From NCBI GenBank assembly GCA_015680685.1, contig MNCI01029492.1, positions 211,425 through 275,424 of the forward strand: DNA of 64,000 nucleotides, read 5' to 3'. Source of the stretch: Gnetum montanum. Taxonomy: Eukaryota > Streptophyta > Gnetopsida > Gnetales > Gnetaceae. Shown in pieces: positions 9,525 through 20,431 of this stretch. The notes beneath the pieces are model-generated. The model ran no database searches and was not told the origin of the DNA. It saw nothing but the letters and a program-made list of their open reading frames with translations. The position numbers and the translations under genes were made by a program. How positions within the stretch are numbered: position 1 is the stretch's first letter; each line of letters opens with the position of its first letter.

Positions 9525-12352
9525 ATGGCACCAAAAGGAAAGCACCTGTAGGAGGGAGGACCATCCCAATCGAGGGATAAACAACTAAGAACTGGAAGGG
9601 GCTAAGAATAGCCCTAGGAGTATGCAACTAAAACCCATGCAATGGGACCTCTTCGGGAGGAACTTGAAGTGGAATCTGTTAGTCAAATTCCCAAAGTGTG
9701 CAATAGAATAGTTCCATCGAGAGGAGGCACCAAAGTCAAGACCAAACCTTGAGGTCACCTTGATGAAGGCATGCCTCAAGCAAATTGCATCCAAGGAGTC
9801 AAAAATCTATGCTTTAGGAGCTAAACTTTGGATCCTTCTTGGATTTTTCTTCTCTAGAAGTCAAAGCTCAACTATAGAACTCTCCCATGTGACCCATCAT
9901 CACTTCCAGTGGGAAGTGGTACATGGGAGAGACATACAATTTTTGGATCAATAGATGAGCCAGTTCCATGGTCAAAATCAAGGACATATCTATGTCCTAC
10001 TTGGTGAAAGTAATCTCTAAGGACCTTGGGTTGCTTGAAATTGGAGCAACTTTAGCTACAATTTTGACATAGGCAAATCCAAGTGTCAAGAAATAACTGG
10101 CATAGTGGTGTTATGGAGTGTACTGCAAGGAGTTTTGTGCATTCACCATATGCAAAATGAACACATGTCAAAATTATAGCCTTTCACCACAATCCAACGA
10201 TGAGGCCCAAAAAATTCATAGTCTTCTTTGCCTATGCATGCGTCTTTCAAAGAAAAAGATTCCCTGTTAATCTTGCATAGCTAATCTATCTTAAGATAGA
10301 GAAGTGCTTTAAGGAGAATGAATGTCAAAGGAAGGCACTCCCCTTTCCATGGCTCATCAAAAAATTGTGCAAAAGGAAAGGCATAGACTACTACGCCAAT
10401 GATGCAATTTATCATGCTCCAATTGCTTCTTAGGAAAAGATGATGAAGGATAAAGTGCCTGTGAAGGTGGTCTAGGAAGAGAAGCAAAAACCACGACCTC
10501 CATCACACACATGAAACAATGCTAGAGTTTTATGCTACCATTGAGCACATGCATGAAGTTTGTGAGTAGCTTTTGCAATAGCAGCAATAGCAGGCAAGAA
10601 TGAGTGGTGGTGATCCATTTGTGTATCAACCAACCATGAGCCACGTCAACGAGTTTTCTTGAGTTATAATCTAGATGAAGTATGGGGTGCCAATATTTTC
10701 TGCCAACAAATGTAGGTGCTTGCAAGGTATCTCTCTTACAGTAGCAGTAATCCTCAGAAATCTCTAGGAATGTTGCTACCATTTTGGTGCATTTGGGGGA
10801 GGGTGGGGAGGTAACTATCTTGGTGATGCAACACCAAGGGCAAGAGACAATGGCTAAAGTGGTTGCTAATAGAGTGGCTAAAGCACTTAATGCACCTACA
10901 ACATTTATACTAGACATTTCTGCACTTAGAGATGTGCAAACGTCTACAAGCATTATCAGCCATAGATTAAGTGTAGCTTAGCATGAGGAATTGCTAGATC
11001 GACTAGTGGAAATTGGGCAACCAATTTTAGATGTCTTTGATCTTTCAAAAACCATCACTACTATCCAATCAAAGTTGCTCATGGTAAGAGGTAGATGCAT
11101 CATCATGGAGGAGCAACTTGAAATAGCTAGAGTAAAAAACCAACACTTGGCTGTAAAAGTTGCTAAACTTAGAGCTTGCCTCACTAATCCTATGCTACTC
11201 AACCAAGTAATCATGTAAGATTAAGCTTTTCAACAGCTTCAAAAAAACTGAAAGAGGCTAAGTATGTAAAGGAGTCAATGGTCTTTGACCAGTCCTTGGC
11301 CAATGGTAGAATGTACAACATTTAGAAGGACTTGGTCTAGACTCACTAGGAGAATGAGGCCTTGACAGTAGAAAATCATTGCCTATAGAATGTTGATGCA
11401 CAAAAATAAAAAATGTTTAAATTCATCCATCAATAATAGGAATAGCTTACTAGGGTGAACACTAAATTAAGGAGGTTGGCAATAGAAAATAAAAATCTCT
11501 CGATGGAGGAGATCCATGCCTTGTGCCAGAAGTTTGCAAGAGAAATCATCGCCTAGAAAAATGAGGCCCTTAAGTTCAAAAAGGTGAAAATCATTATAGG
11601 GACCAAGTTGAATTAAAAAATAAATTAATGAAAAACACATCCAACTAGAAAATGCAAAAGTTAATGAGGTCCTAAAGTACTTCCACCAAAGAGGCGATGT
11701 TTGGCAGCCTATCCTTGTTGTGCTGAATAAGTACAACAAAGCAAAAATTTGCATGAAGGAGTTGTAGATTGAGGAAATGATTAAATACATGGAGCTTGCC
11801 AACCTTTGGTAAGTAAGCCTAGCAATGTTGACTATTGGAAGGTCATGATTAGAGTTGGAAAGGTAAGTGGCCAGCTTGTACTTATTGTACAAGGTAGAGT
11901 TCAAAACCCATAAAGAGACTAAGCAAAAGCTTGAGGTTGCAAATGTTGAACTCAATGTTCTTACAGAGAACTTCACTGATTAAAGATCAATAGCTGAGAA
12001 CCTAGCCAAGAGAATGAATGACTACCAGGAGTTGTAGAATGCACTAACAGAATTTGACATTGAATGTAAATAGTTCGCTACCTAGTTCATCAGTGTGAAG
12101 GAGTTGTTCCTTACAATACCTTGTCCATAGGATATTTTCATTTTAGCCCACATTGGTGATGCAATGTGGACTATGAATGATCTCTATAGTAAGGAGAAGA
12201 AGATGAAGGCATTTTTGGGCACCTGGCATGTTCCACTAGGAGTTGCAGCTATAGTAGGCCAACCACAACCACTGTCTCAATAACCATATGTGGCCAAAGT
12301 AGGAGAAGATCCTTCAGAACCTCAGGAACCTACATTGCCTAGGACCATATGA
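9525..12352 (+). pseudogene. Env-position ORF of element B (plant transposon-domain plus coiled-coil protein)
   Basis: The start is ATGGCACC, directly after the predicted acceptor. The product would be roughly 900 residues. An N-terminal region is followed at about 10150-10440 by a segment with Leu-Ile-Tyr-Leu-Lys-Ile-Glu-Lys, then Leu-Pro-Phe-Pro, then Leu-Ile-Lys-Lys-Leu-Cys. This pattern recalls the 'putative plant transposon protein' domain found downstream of pol in Athila-type elements. From 10980 to 12010 the composition is Leu/Glu/Lys-rich and coiled-coil-like, including Asn-Lys-Tyr-Asn-Lys-Ala-Lys and Met-Glu-Leu-Ala-Asn-Leu segments that match F. It holds dozens of stops, many TAG at Gln positions. 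No signal peptide or clear membrane segment is seen, so 'env' describes position only. Confidence 0.65.
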
Positions 12353-12591
12353 TTTTCTTCCTTTTCCTCATGTTGTCAAAGGAGTATGTCGCCATTTTAT
12401 CATGGTGTTCAATTTTGTTATCTTGAACATCAATTTTTGTAATGATTGTAAATATATAGACTTAGGCATTTAGTTTTTATTGTATTTGTCTTTTTGTCTA
12501 TCAAAAGTTAGTCAATAATCCCATACCTTCTTAAAATTTTGTGAAGAACTTGTTCCTCCTTTATTCACATGAGGACAAGTTTTCATTCAGT

Positions 12592-12601
12592 CATGGGGGT
12601 A
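12592..12601 (+). promoter_or_regulatory. Polypurine tract of element B
   Basis: CATGGGGGTA stands directly before the LTR and is identical to the tract of D and, on the other strand, of F. It is the expected primer for plus-strand synthesis. Confidence 0.8.
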
Positions 12602-13470
12602 TAATAAAACATGTCATTGGGCCACATTGATGGGAAGCCATCAACATAATCTTGATGGAATCCCATCAATGTGATCCCATCAACATAGGGTTTACTATGT
12701 TGATGTCTACCCATCGACGTGGCATCCTGCCATTGCCTATAAATGTGTGCTTACTATCACATTTATGACAACCTTTCCAGTACTTGGAGTGAAGCTCTTG
12801 CAGTTTTTTCTTTTGAAAGTTAGAATATTTTCCATGTGCCCATAGTAGGAGTCAAAGGAGTGTATGGATCTTTATTTGAGCATTGACATATCTGAGCACC
12901 TTGGTGTGAATGACAATAAAGATAAGCTTTTCTGATCAAACCTTGCAACACTTGGAAAATATTAATGTTTCCTTATGCATTTATTATCTATGCACTTTAG
13001 TTTACTAAATTCTAATTAAGTAATTAATATTAATTAAATAACAATCATAAGTACGATCACTGTGAGCATACGTTAACTCTTGGTAATCCTAGTAGTGCCT
13101 AATGCCTTGTAGCCTAGTAGGGTTGCAACATGTTCAGGATGTGTATGAAAAGTGGGAGTAAATGCTTATGATAGGATTAGTTAAGTGTTTTTTAGGTATT
13201 AGATTAATTAAATATTAAATTTACTTTATTTTCAGCACTTAGGTGATTAAACAATGAAACATAAAATGATAAAAATTAGATGCCTCAGTTACACTTAATC
13301 ATATGCCTGCACCTCACACGTCAAACAAAGAAGACAATGATCATGATTATTAGATTCACTTCCTAGACCTAGTGTACTTGGGAAGCTAAAGTCTATGGAA
13401 TTCAACTAAATTGCTTAGTGAATGGTAGTGATTCGTATGGTTGGGCGTAGGGTATACTCACTACTCATTA
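12602..13470 (+). repeat. 3' LTR of element B
   Basis: It is 869 bp, starting TAATAAAAC (decayed TGATGA) and ending TCATTA (decayed TCATCA). U3 carries a perfect 11-bp inverted repeat, CATCAACATAG at 12678-12688 and CTATGTTGATG at 12695-12705. CCTATAAATGTG follows about 30 bp downstream, and AATAAAGATAAGC lies near 12914. The 5' copy at 4875-5301 matches it through the R region. Confidence 0.8.
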
Positions 13471-14146
13471 ATAGTGAAGTAGAAACCTTTATTTATTAGC
13501 ACATTGTCTAATCATCTTTACACATGTCCAAACCATCTAAGATGCCAGTCTTGTAGCTTGTTTAAAATATAAGCTACTCCAAGCCTTTCTCTAATGTTTG
13601 TATTATGTAGTTTGTATTATGTAGTTTATCTTTTCTAGTAACATTCAATATCCATCAAAGCATTCGCATAAATTCAAACTCTTAATTTTTAAATATTTTA
13701 CTCAACATCTATCTCATATTATCAAACCTCAATGGCTTTTCTAACAATGTCTTCCTTTGCAAGTAACAAATTGCAAGAGAATTTCATAGTCAAACAAAAC
13801 AAAATCACCTCATCACTTGCCTCAATTACTCTTTACCTAAGTTTTTCTTGTCAAAGGAATTTTAGATAAAAATGCCCAAATATAAAACATGGTTATTACA
13901 ACAACCATAATTCAAGTGATATATGCCTCAATGAGATATAATGATAGATGTCTTAGTACACTCATTGACATTAAACCTAAGACTTGTAAGTATCAAGCCT
14001 TAAAGGCTTCTTTCCAACATGCATGAAATTTCTAAATCTAATGTAAAAATTTGTGTACCTTCAAAATCCTCATATCTTAACATGTACATGCAACTTCCAA
14101 AGTAATACTATTACAATTGAAATGCTCAATTAATTATTCATATGTA
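13471..14146 (-). other. Intergenic sequence with a possible LINE 3' scrap
   Basis: Read on -, about 13570-13510 gives Leu-Arg-Trp-Phe-Gly-His-Val, a phrase seen near the C-terminus of many plant non-LTR reverse transcriptase ORFs. The context is too short to be sure. A 14-bp duplication (TTTGTATTATGTAG) occurs at 13597-13624. The rest (13630-14146) is AT-rich with no gene or element that I recognise. Confidence 0.3.
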
Positions 14147-14193
14147 ATGGTTTTGCAACAAGTCAATCCTTCATTCCTAAATTGGATGCAATG
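14147..14193 (+). repeat. Left copy of an imperfect 45-bp host repeat flanking element C
   Basis: The copy begins AATGGTTTTGCAACA and ends at GGATGCAATG. A second copy, CACTGGTTTTGCAACAT through GGGATGCATTGCAAT, lies at about 23275-23320, just beyond element C. If C is removed with one CAATG, the two become adjacent, so the target was already a short tandem repeat. The left CAATG target duplication is 14189-14193. Confidence 0.6.
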
Positions 14194-14318
14194 TGATGAA
14201 TTGTATTTTGTCTAGCTTTGATATTAGATATCTGAAATCGAAGCCCTAATATTGGATACTTGGTATCGAGGGCTTAGAGGCAATATTGGATATTTGATGT
14301 CATCCCAATGACTATGTG
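14194..14318 (+). repeat. 5' LTR stub of element C
   Basis: TGATGAATTGTATTTTGTCT begins the same way as the 3' LTR at 22415 and continues for about 120 bp of U3 with several GATATC-like words. It then breaks into gag sequence near 14318. R, U5 and the primer-binding site are lost. Confidence 0.75.
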
Positions 14319-14319
14319 C

Positions 14320-16720
14320 CCAACTTCACCTTCATCCTACACTAGGATGAACAGATGCAGTGGTGGGACTTGGAGGACAATAATATGTTATCGCCCGATT
14401 GATCCATTCCTCTAATGCTCCAAAGCACTCTTATGAGGTTGGGCCTATAGGGACTTCATTCTAAATATGTTATGCATGATAGTAATGCTAGGGAGTACCA
14501 TCGCACAAATGCATAACGTAAAAGGAATCAATAACAAGAGAAGCATTATGAAAGTGCAAAGGGAAAATGGTCCAATGGCTTCTCATTCTTGGTGTTCAAA
14601 AGAGATGGTGAGGACTTCTTTGAGGGCTCTCAATTTAATGACACTCCTCTCTTTGACTTCGACCAAGAAGGCCAAAACTAGAACCTATAGTCTACTATCC
14701 ACAATCTTGACTCTAGCAAGAAGGGATCCCATGATTAAAAGGGATCTGAGGAGTAGGATCATGGTAGGGATGAGGATAAGCATCATGATCATGATCATGG
14801 TTGTGACCATTGAAGAGGGGGTAGTAGGCATTGTGGTGGTGCTAGTCCTCCTTTCTCTTCACCTTCATCATCATCATCTTTCTCTTTTGGCTATGAACAC
14901 AATCGCAAAGGGTATGATCATGATGGAGATGATTGATGGAAGCAAAATGATCATAGGGCCCATCAGGAAAGTTAAGATCAAGAATGCAGGCATTCAAGGG
15001 AGGTCTATCATCACAAAAGTAGGGCTAGTAGAGGACATCATAGGCACCATGGCCACCATAGAGGCCACAGTTATGATGAGCCTTTTCTTACCACTCGAAG
15101 CATGCTAAACACTACAAAGGCAGTGAAAATTCCCATAAGGCACGTAAAAGATAGTTGAATTAAGAGGCTAGACATAAACAATATTCCCAAGTTTGAAGGG
15201 AGATATAACTCAGATCCATAGAACCATCTTTAGGCCTTTCATGATGCATGTGCCTTGCAAAATGTGCAGAATGATTGGAAAAAGCTTAAGCTATTCCCAA
15301 GGACACTTATTAAGGAAGTAGAAAGTTAGTACTGGTCTCTAGAACCAAAATCCATCAGATGGTGGAGTATAATGCTTGAACTATTCAATGAAAAATATTA
15401 GATGTACTCCCAAGCGTCCAACATGAGAAGGTAGATCCAAGGATGGAAACAAGGGATGCATGAACCCTTAGACATATCTATGGGCTGATATTATTCTCTA
15501 TTGCATAGATGTCCTAGTCATGGTTATTCTCAATAGGAACAACTTCGTCATATCATAGATGGGCTCCAATCAAAAACAAGGGAAATCTTAAAGTCTATGC
15601 CCAAGGATGATTGTCAAAACTAAGAGCCCATCAAATTTAAAGGCTGATTGAGTAGGTAGCAAAGTAAGAAGGTGGGTTAAGAAAACAAGATAGTGCAAAA
15701 GAATATAATAGGGGCCCTTTCATTAGAAAGAGGATGGTTGGCTTTTGTGATAGTGAGAAGGAGTCATCACTTGATGAGGTGGTGAATAGAAAGACCTTGT
15801 AGATCTAAAAATCTATGTCTAAAATTTTAGCCAAGGTAGATAAAATGTGAGATTCATTGGATGAAAAATTTCAAACTGCTCTAAAAATCATAGAAGAATA
15901 AAGAGAGCAAAGTAGTGGTCATGACTATAGGAGGCAAAAAGAAGTTGAACATGCCTATCAAAGGGATATGGAAAAAGTTGCTACAGTAGAAGAAGTTGTG
16001 GAGATAGAATTAGATGATGATGATGGGTGTGACATGTATCAATACGAACATCCAAAAGCATGTTTCCCTACCATGTCATACTTGCAGAAGTCTGGGGTAT
16101 ACACTCTAAATCCTAGACTAGCAAGAAGGCAAGCACCCAAAAGATTATCTTATCCTCAAGGAAATCCTAGGAAGTTCCACTAACAACAAACCTGCTATCC
16201 AAGTGGAGCTCCACCATAACCATATGAGCAATACCAGTACTGGTAGCACCCATAGTCATGGGGGATGCCACCACCAAGGCAATAGTACCTTTATCAACAA
16301 CTAGATCCATATGGGTACTATGTTCAGCAACCCATTTCTCTGTGTAACTCTTTCAATCACACCACCTTCTAACATCACTACTATCCTCCAGACTATTACA
16401 AAACTCATTCTCCATCCACTATAGGGGAAACCCCATATCCACATCACCCTCCTCATGTTTTTGCATATGTTCCTCCACCCTCAACCTAGTTACTGCCTAC
16501 TCCATCTATGCAAGGTGAAATTCCACCATAGTCACAACAATGTAATGCTACTAGGGCTATTAACTTATAGCTGGCTTTCCAGCTGAATGGTTTGAAACTT
16601 AGATCTTAAAAATGACCATTCTTCCAACCCAACAATCCAACAACCCAAAAATGGCTGGTTTCCCTATCTCTCTATCTCCCTCTACATCTAATCCATTTGA
16701 GTCCCCTTCAAACTAAACAC
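14320..16720 (+). pseudogene. gag relic of element C
   Basis: An acidic/basic, His- and Ser-rich N-terminal part (14470-15110) is followed by the conserved core at 15170-15640, with Phe-Glu-Gly near 15195, Gln-Gly-Trp-Lys at about 15437 and His-Ile-Ile-Asp-Gly-Leu at about 15551. A Cys-Asp-Met-Tyr-Gln-Tyr-Glu-His-Pro block lies at 16027-16053, followed by a Pro/Tyr/Gln-rich tail to 16550. There is no CCHC knuckle. TAG, TAA and TGA stops interrupt an otherwise readable frame, and at least two frame shifts occur. The open frame at 14467-15108 is Met/Ile-rich and is a shadow of the true gag frame. Confidence 0.75.
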
Positions 16721-16728
16721 CTCCCAAA

Positions 16729-17240
16729 GTGCATATCATTATGTTAACCCATGTAGTAACTAATTGGATAAAGGTTAGCCACCTTCCCAAGAAACTATCT
16801 AATCTTGGAAGTCCTATTTACCTTCAAATCATTGGAAATGAGCCTTGTAAAGCTCTTCTGGATTTAGGTTCTAATGTTAATATGATTTTGCATGAGATGT
16901 ATAAAGCTTGGAACATGCCTTCACTCAAGAAGAGCAGCATTTGTCTTGAGTTGGTTGATCAATCCATCACTGTTCCCTTATGAGTAGTGGAAGCCATTGT
17001 GACTACTATTTGTGGGTGGTCCTATCAAGCTAATTTCTTGGTGATCCAAGTGAACAATTGCAAGGGGGACTTCCCAATCATCATGGGAAGGGCTTGGCCA
17101 AGCACTATTAATGCACAATTGAGGATCTAAAATCTTTCCCTCAAAATCTCTAAAGAAAATGCATTCAAAAAGATCTAGAGGAAGAGAGTTCCATGCATCA
17201 CAAACAATGATAAAAGGTGCAATTGTGTGCAAAAACTATA
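16729..17240 (+). pseudogene. Aspartic protease of element C
   Basis: Thr-Asn-Trp-Ile-Lys-Val-Ser-His-Leu leads to Leu-Leu-Asp-Leu-Gly-Ser-Asn-Val at about 16858-16880, the retropepsin-like active-site region. The frame stays open to 16981, where a TGA interrupts it, and continues through Gly-Asp-Phe-Pro-Ile-Ile-Met-Gly-Arg-Ala-Trp (17065-17100). The catalytic Asp is preserved. In the family this domain cleaves the polyprotein; here the downstream stop prevents a full Gag-Pol. Confidence 0.75.
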
Positions 17241-17639
17241 GGCTATTAATAATGTATCTATCAAAGAATGTAGTCAATGTGCTAATATATTTGAAATTCA
17301 AAAGTGCCTGTACACATTAGCCATAAAGTAGGAGGATAGCTAGCAGTTGACAGCTAATCTTGCAAGTAGCACACTTTTCATGGAACCTACTAAGAGCCTA
17401 ACATGTGCTTACATAGAAGACATGGATAAATTGAAGCAAGTTCATCGACAACTCTCCATTGACAAAATTGATGATACTAATTGGAGAGAGTTGAAAATTC
17501 TTGAAAATTTTAAACAAGAGCCCCTTGATTTGACAACTCTACCTATTAGCATGGAATATACATTCTTGAAAATGGAAAGCTGGTAATAATCAATGTAAAT
17601 CTTGCTCTTGAAGGGAAGGAGATGTTGTTGACTATGATC

Positions 17640-19060
17640 AACAGATGGCCAACAACTTTTACTTGGTCATATCCTAAACTCACAGGGATTAATCCTAGGA
17701 TATCCTAACATCATATCTACACTAATCCAGCCATGAAGCCAAGGAGACAACCATAGAAATGGTTGAATCCAAAATTGAAATAGATTGTCAATGAGAAAAT
17801 CAAATAACTCCTCAAGGTGGGGTTTCTCTATCTCATTGTAGATGGTGAGCGGGTTAGCCCAGTCATGATTGTTCCAAAGAAAGGTGGCAAGTGGCAAGTC
17901 TACATCAACTTCTGGCTATTGAATATGGCAACATTCAAATATTACTTTCCATTGCCATTTATGGATCAGGTGTTGGACACCATTTCTAAACAATGCTATT
18001 ATAGTTTTCTAGATTATTATAGTGGTTATAGCCAAATCCAAATCGCACTAGAGGGTTAAGCCAAAATCACATTCACGAGTTCCTAGGAGACTTTTGTGTA
18101 TCAAAAGATGCCATTTGGCTTGTGTAATCCCCCTACCACATTCCAACACTTGGTCTTGAGTATTTTTGAGTAACAAATTGGTAGTGGGGTTAAAGTCTTC
18201 ATGGATGACTTCTACACTTATGGGGCTATATTTGAGCAAGCCCTAAACCATCATGAGCAAGTGCTCAAAGGATGCATGAGGACCAATCTTTGAGTTAATT
18301 GGTAGAAGAGCCATCTGATGGTCCAGAAGAGCATTGTGTTAGGGGACAAAATTTCAGAAGTAGGAATTGAGGTTGACCCTCAAAAGATTAGGGTCATCTA
18401 AGGAATTACCCATCAACTAGAAATTGTAAAAGATGTTTGATCATTCCTTGGCCACACTAGCTACTGTCGATGATTCATAAAGAATTTCTCTAAGATTGTA
18501 AAATCATTGTTCGAGATAATAAAAAAATATGCTTCATTTGTTTGGACCAAGGAATGTGAAAGTGCATTCTAACAGCTAAAGGAGAAACTTGTAGAAACTC
18601 TAATTCTATAGGCACTAGACTAATCTAAACTATTTCATGTTATGATGGATGCATCAAATTATGCCTTGGGGATTGTGCTTACATAATTAGATGACAAGAA
18701 ACATCCATATTATATCCACTACGTAAGCTAAAGCATTGTGGGTGCACGACTAAACTACACCACCATAGAAAAAGAATTGATGGCAATGGTGTTTGCTTTG
18801 GAAAAGTTTAGGCACTATGTGCTTAGGTACAAAGTGTTTGTGCACATGGACCACAATGCAATTCACTTCTTGATGGATAAATGAATGATGAACCCCTGTC
18901 TCATACAATGGTTGGTGATCTTATAGGAGTTTGATCTTACAATGGTAGATCGAAAGGAAACTAAGAATGTGGTCACTAACCACTTGTCTTAGTTGAGATG
19001 GGACAACAAAGAGGAGGAAAACCTACTATCTGTTTAGTTTCCTAGGAACTCCTCTTTACT
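17640..19060 (+). pseudogene. Reverse transcriptase and RNase H of element C
   Basis: RT runs from about 17690. Val-Pro-Lys-Lys-Gly-Gly-Lys-Trp lies at 17872-17895, Phe-Pro-Leu-Pro-Phe-equivalent at about 17946-17962, Met-Pro-Phe-Gly-Leu-Cys-Asn near 18109-18129, and the catalytic Phe-Met-Asp-Asp-Phe at 18198-18212 with both Asp intact. RNase H follows, with Met-Asp-Ala-Ser-Asn-Tyr-Ala at about 18645 and the Ala-Leu-Glu-Lys-Phe-Arg-His-Tyr segment at about 18796. Stops are frequent and mostly TAG or TAA. At 18399-18401 TAA stands where D reads CAA (47649-47651). It is inactive as a whole. Confidence 0.85.
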
Positions 19061-19229
19061 AGGGCTATAACTAAATAATTTCCCACTAAGCCTAAATGGT
19101 ATGATGGCATTCTCACCTATCTTCTCACTCAAGAGATGTCACAAGAGCTAGACCATAGAAATAAACAATAGTTTCTTTACTAGGTAAAACATTTCATGGA
19201 GATCAACGAGCACCTCTACAAGGTGTGTG

Positions 19230-20270
19230 TCAATGGCCTACTTTGTTGGTGTGTTCTTGATGTTGAACAAAACTACATGTTCTCCAGGATTCTTATGAGG
19301 ATCTTTGTGGAGACCACTATGCAGGGAGACGTACAACCATTAAGATCTTGATGGTAGGTTATTATTGGCCAACACTTTTTAGGGATGCTCATCAATTTGT
19401 TAGCTCTTATGAGTGTTTCCAACGTGATGGTGGAATGATTGCTTAAATGGATGAATCTCAATAGTGGATTTAACCACTGGAACCCTATGACATCTAGGGC
19501 ATTAACTTCATGGATCCCATCATGTCAATGTCAAATGGAAAGGCATACATCATAGTCACTATTGACTATTGTATGAAATGGGTAGAAGCAACAATTGTCA
19601 CTAATTGTACATCTTCTACTATTGCTCAATTTGTACAAAAAATTGTTGTAAACAAGTTTGGTATGCCACGTGCATTAATTCTTAATAATGGAACCCACTT
19701 TACAAGCACTACCTTTCAAAATCTCATGCAATGCTTGGGGGTTGAGCATAAATTAACAACACTTTATCATCCCCAAGCCAATAATCAAGGTGAGGTTACA
19801 AATAGGGAAATCACTAGGATCTTCACAAGAGCAGTTAGCAGATATAGGAGGGCTTGGAACATGAAACTCAATGATGCTCTTTGGGCCAATCACTCCACTT
19901 AGAAGCTCCCTATAGGCTACTGTCCCATGACCTAGTGTACAGAAAATTGCTAATTCTTTCTATTCAATTTGAGCTCCATACATTGTCAACAACATGTGAT
20001 CTTGACCTTGACTTAAGTCTAGCACAAAAAGAAAGATTAATGAATCTCAACCTGCTAGATGAAAATTGATTGGTGGCCTTGTCATCTAACAAGTTGCACA
20101 AGGCATTCAACAAAAAGTGTCATGACCTTAGAATTGGGAAAGTCAAATTTCAACCAAGAGATAAGGTCCTTACTAGAAGCCCACACATGTGCCACAATGA
20201 ACCAAGTTTAAAATACTATGGAAAGGTCCTTATATTATTTCTAAAACCTTTCCTTCTGGGGCCATGATGA
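19230..20270 (+). pseudogene. Integrase of element C
   Basis: An open stretch of 130 codons (19510-19899) covers the catalytic core. It includes Ile-Asp-Tyr at about 19561 (first Asp), Leu-Asn-Asn-Gly-Thr-His-Phe at 19681-19701, and Gly-Glu-Val-Thr-Asn-Arg-Glu-Ile near 19789-19812. The second catalytic Asp of the D-D-E triad is expected at 19684-19686 but reads AAT (Asn), a G-to-A change. At 19900-19902 TAG replaces the TGG found in D (49147-49149). The C-terminal part continues to about 20270 in other frames without a chromodomain. The style resembles Athila/Tat-branch integrases. Confidence 0.85.
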
Positions 20271-20418
20271 TTTACAAACTTGAGAGCCCAAATAAGAAAC
20301 AATTGGTTAACATGCAACAAATCAAACCTTTCCATGAGCCTAAGTAAGCTAATACAACAAACATCTCATCAGATGGACAACCATGTTCAATCTTTCAAAT
20401 CTCCTCCTTTCAACTTAA

Positions 20419-20431
20419 TCATGGGGGAGAT
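20419..20431 (+). promoter_or_regulatory. Internal polypurine tract of element C
   Basis: TCATGGGGGAGAT lies shortly after the end of integrase. It matches the internal tract of B and resembles the terminal tract at 22405-22414. A second plus-strand primer is possible. Confidence 0.55.

Larger units (their letters stand above)
4875..13470 (+). mobile_element. Element B: pol-less Athila-like LTR retrotransposon with a nested solo LTR
   Basis: Order is truncated 5' LTR, gag fragment, internal polypurine tract, spacer holding a solo LTR, internal promoter with leader intron, env-position ORF, polypurine tract and 3' LTR. Nothing resembling RT, RNase H or integrase lies between gag (ends about 6400) and the post-integrase spacer (from about 6640); that junction is a deletion relative to C and D. 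The 5' LTR joins the middle of gag at about 5301, so the PBS and the gag start are also lost. Element E shows the same gag-to-spacer organisation. Confidence 0.8.

Noticed and set aside
14467-15108. 213-codon open frame, Met/Ile/Val-rich
   Set aside because: It is a shadow frame of gag in element C. The neighbouring frame carries the gag residues shared with D and E, and the composition (Met-Ile-Met-Ile runs) is that of His/Asp codons read out of frame.
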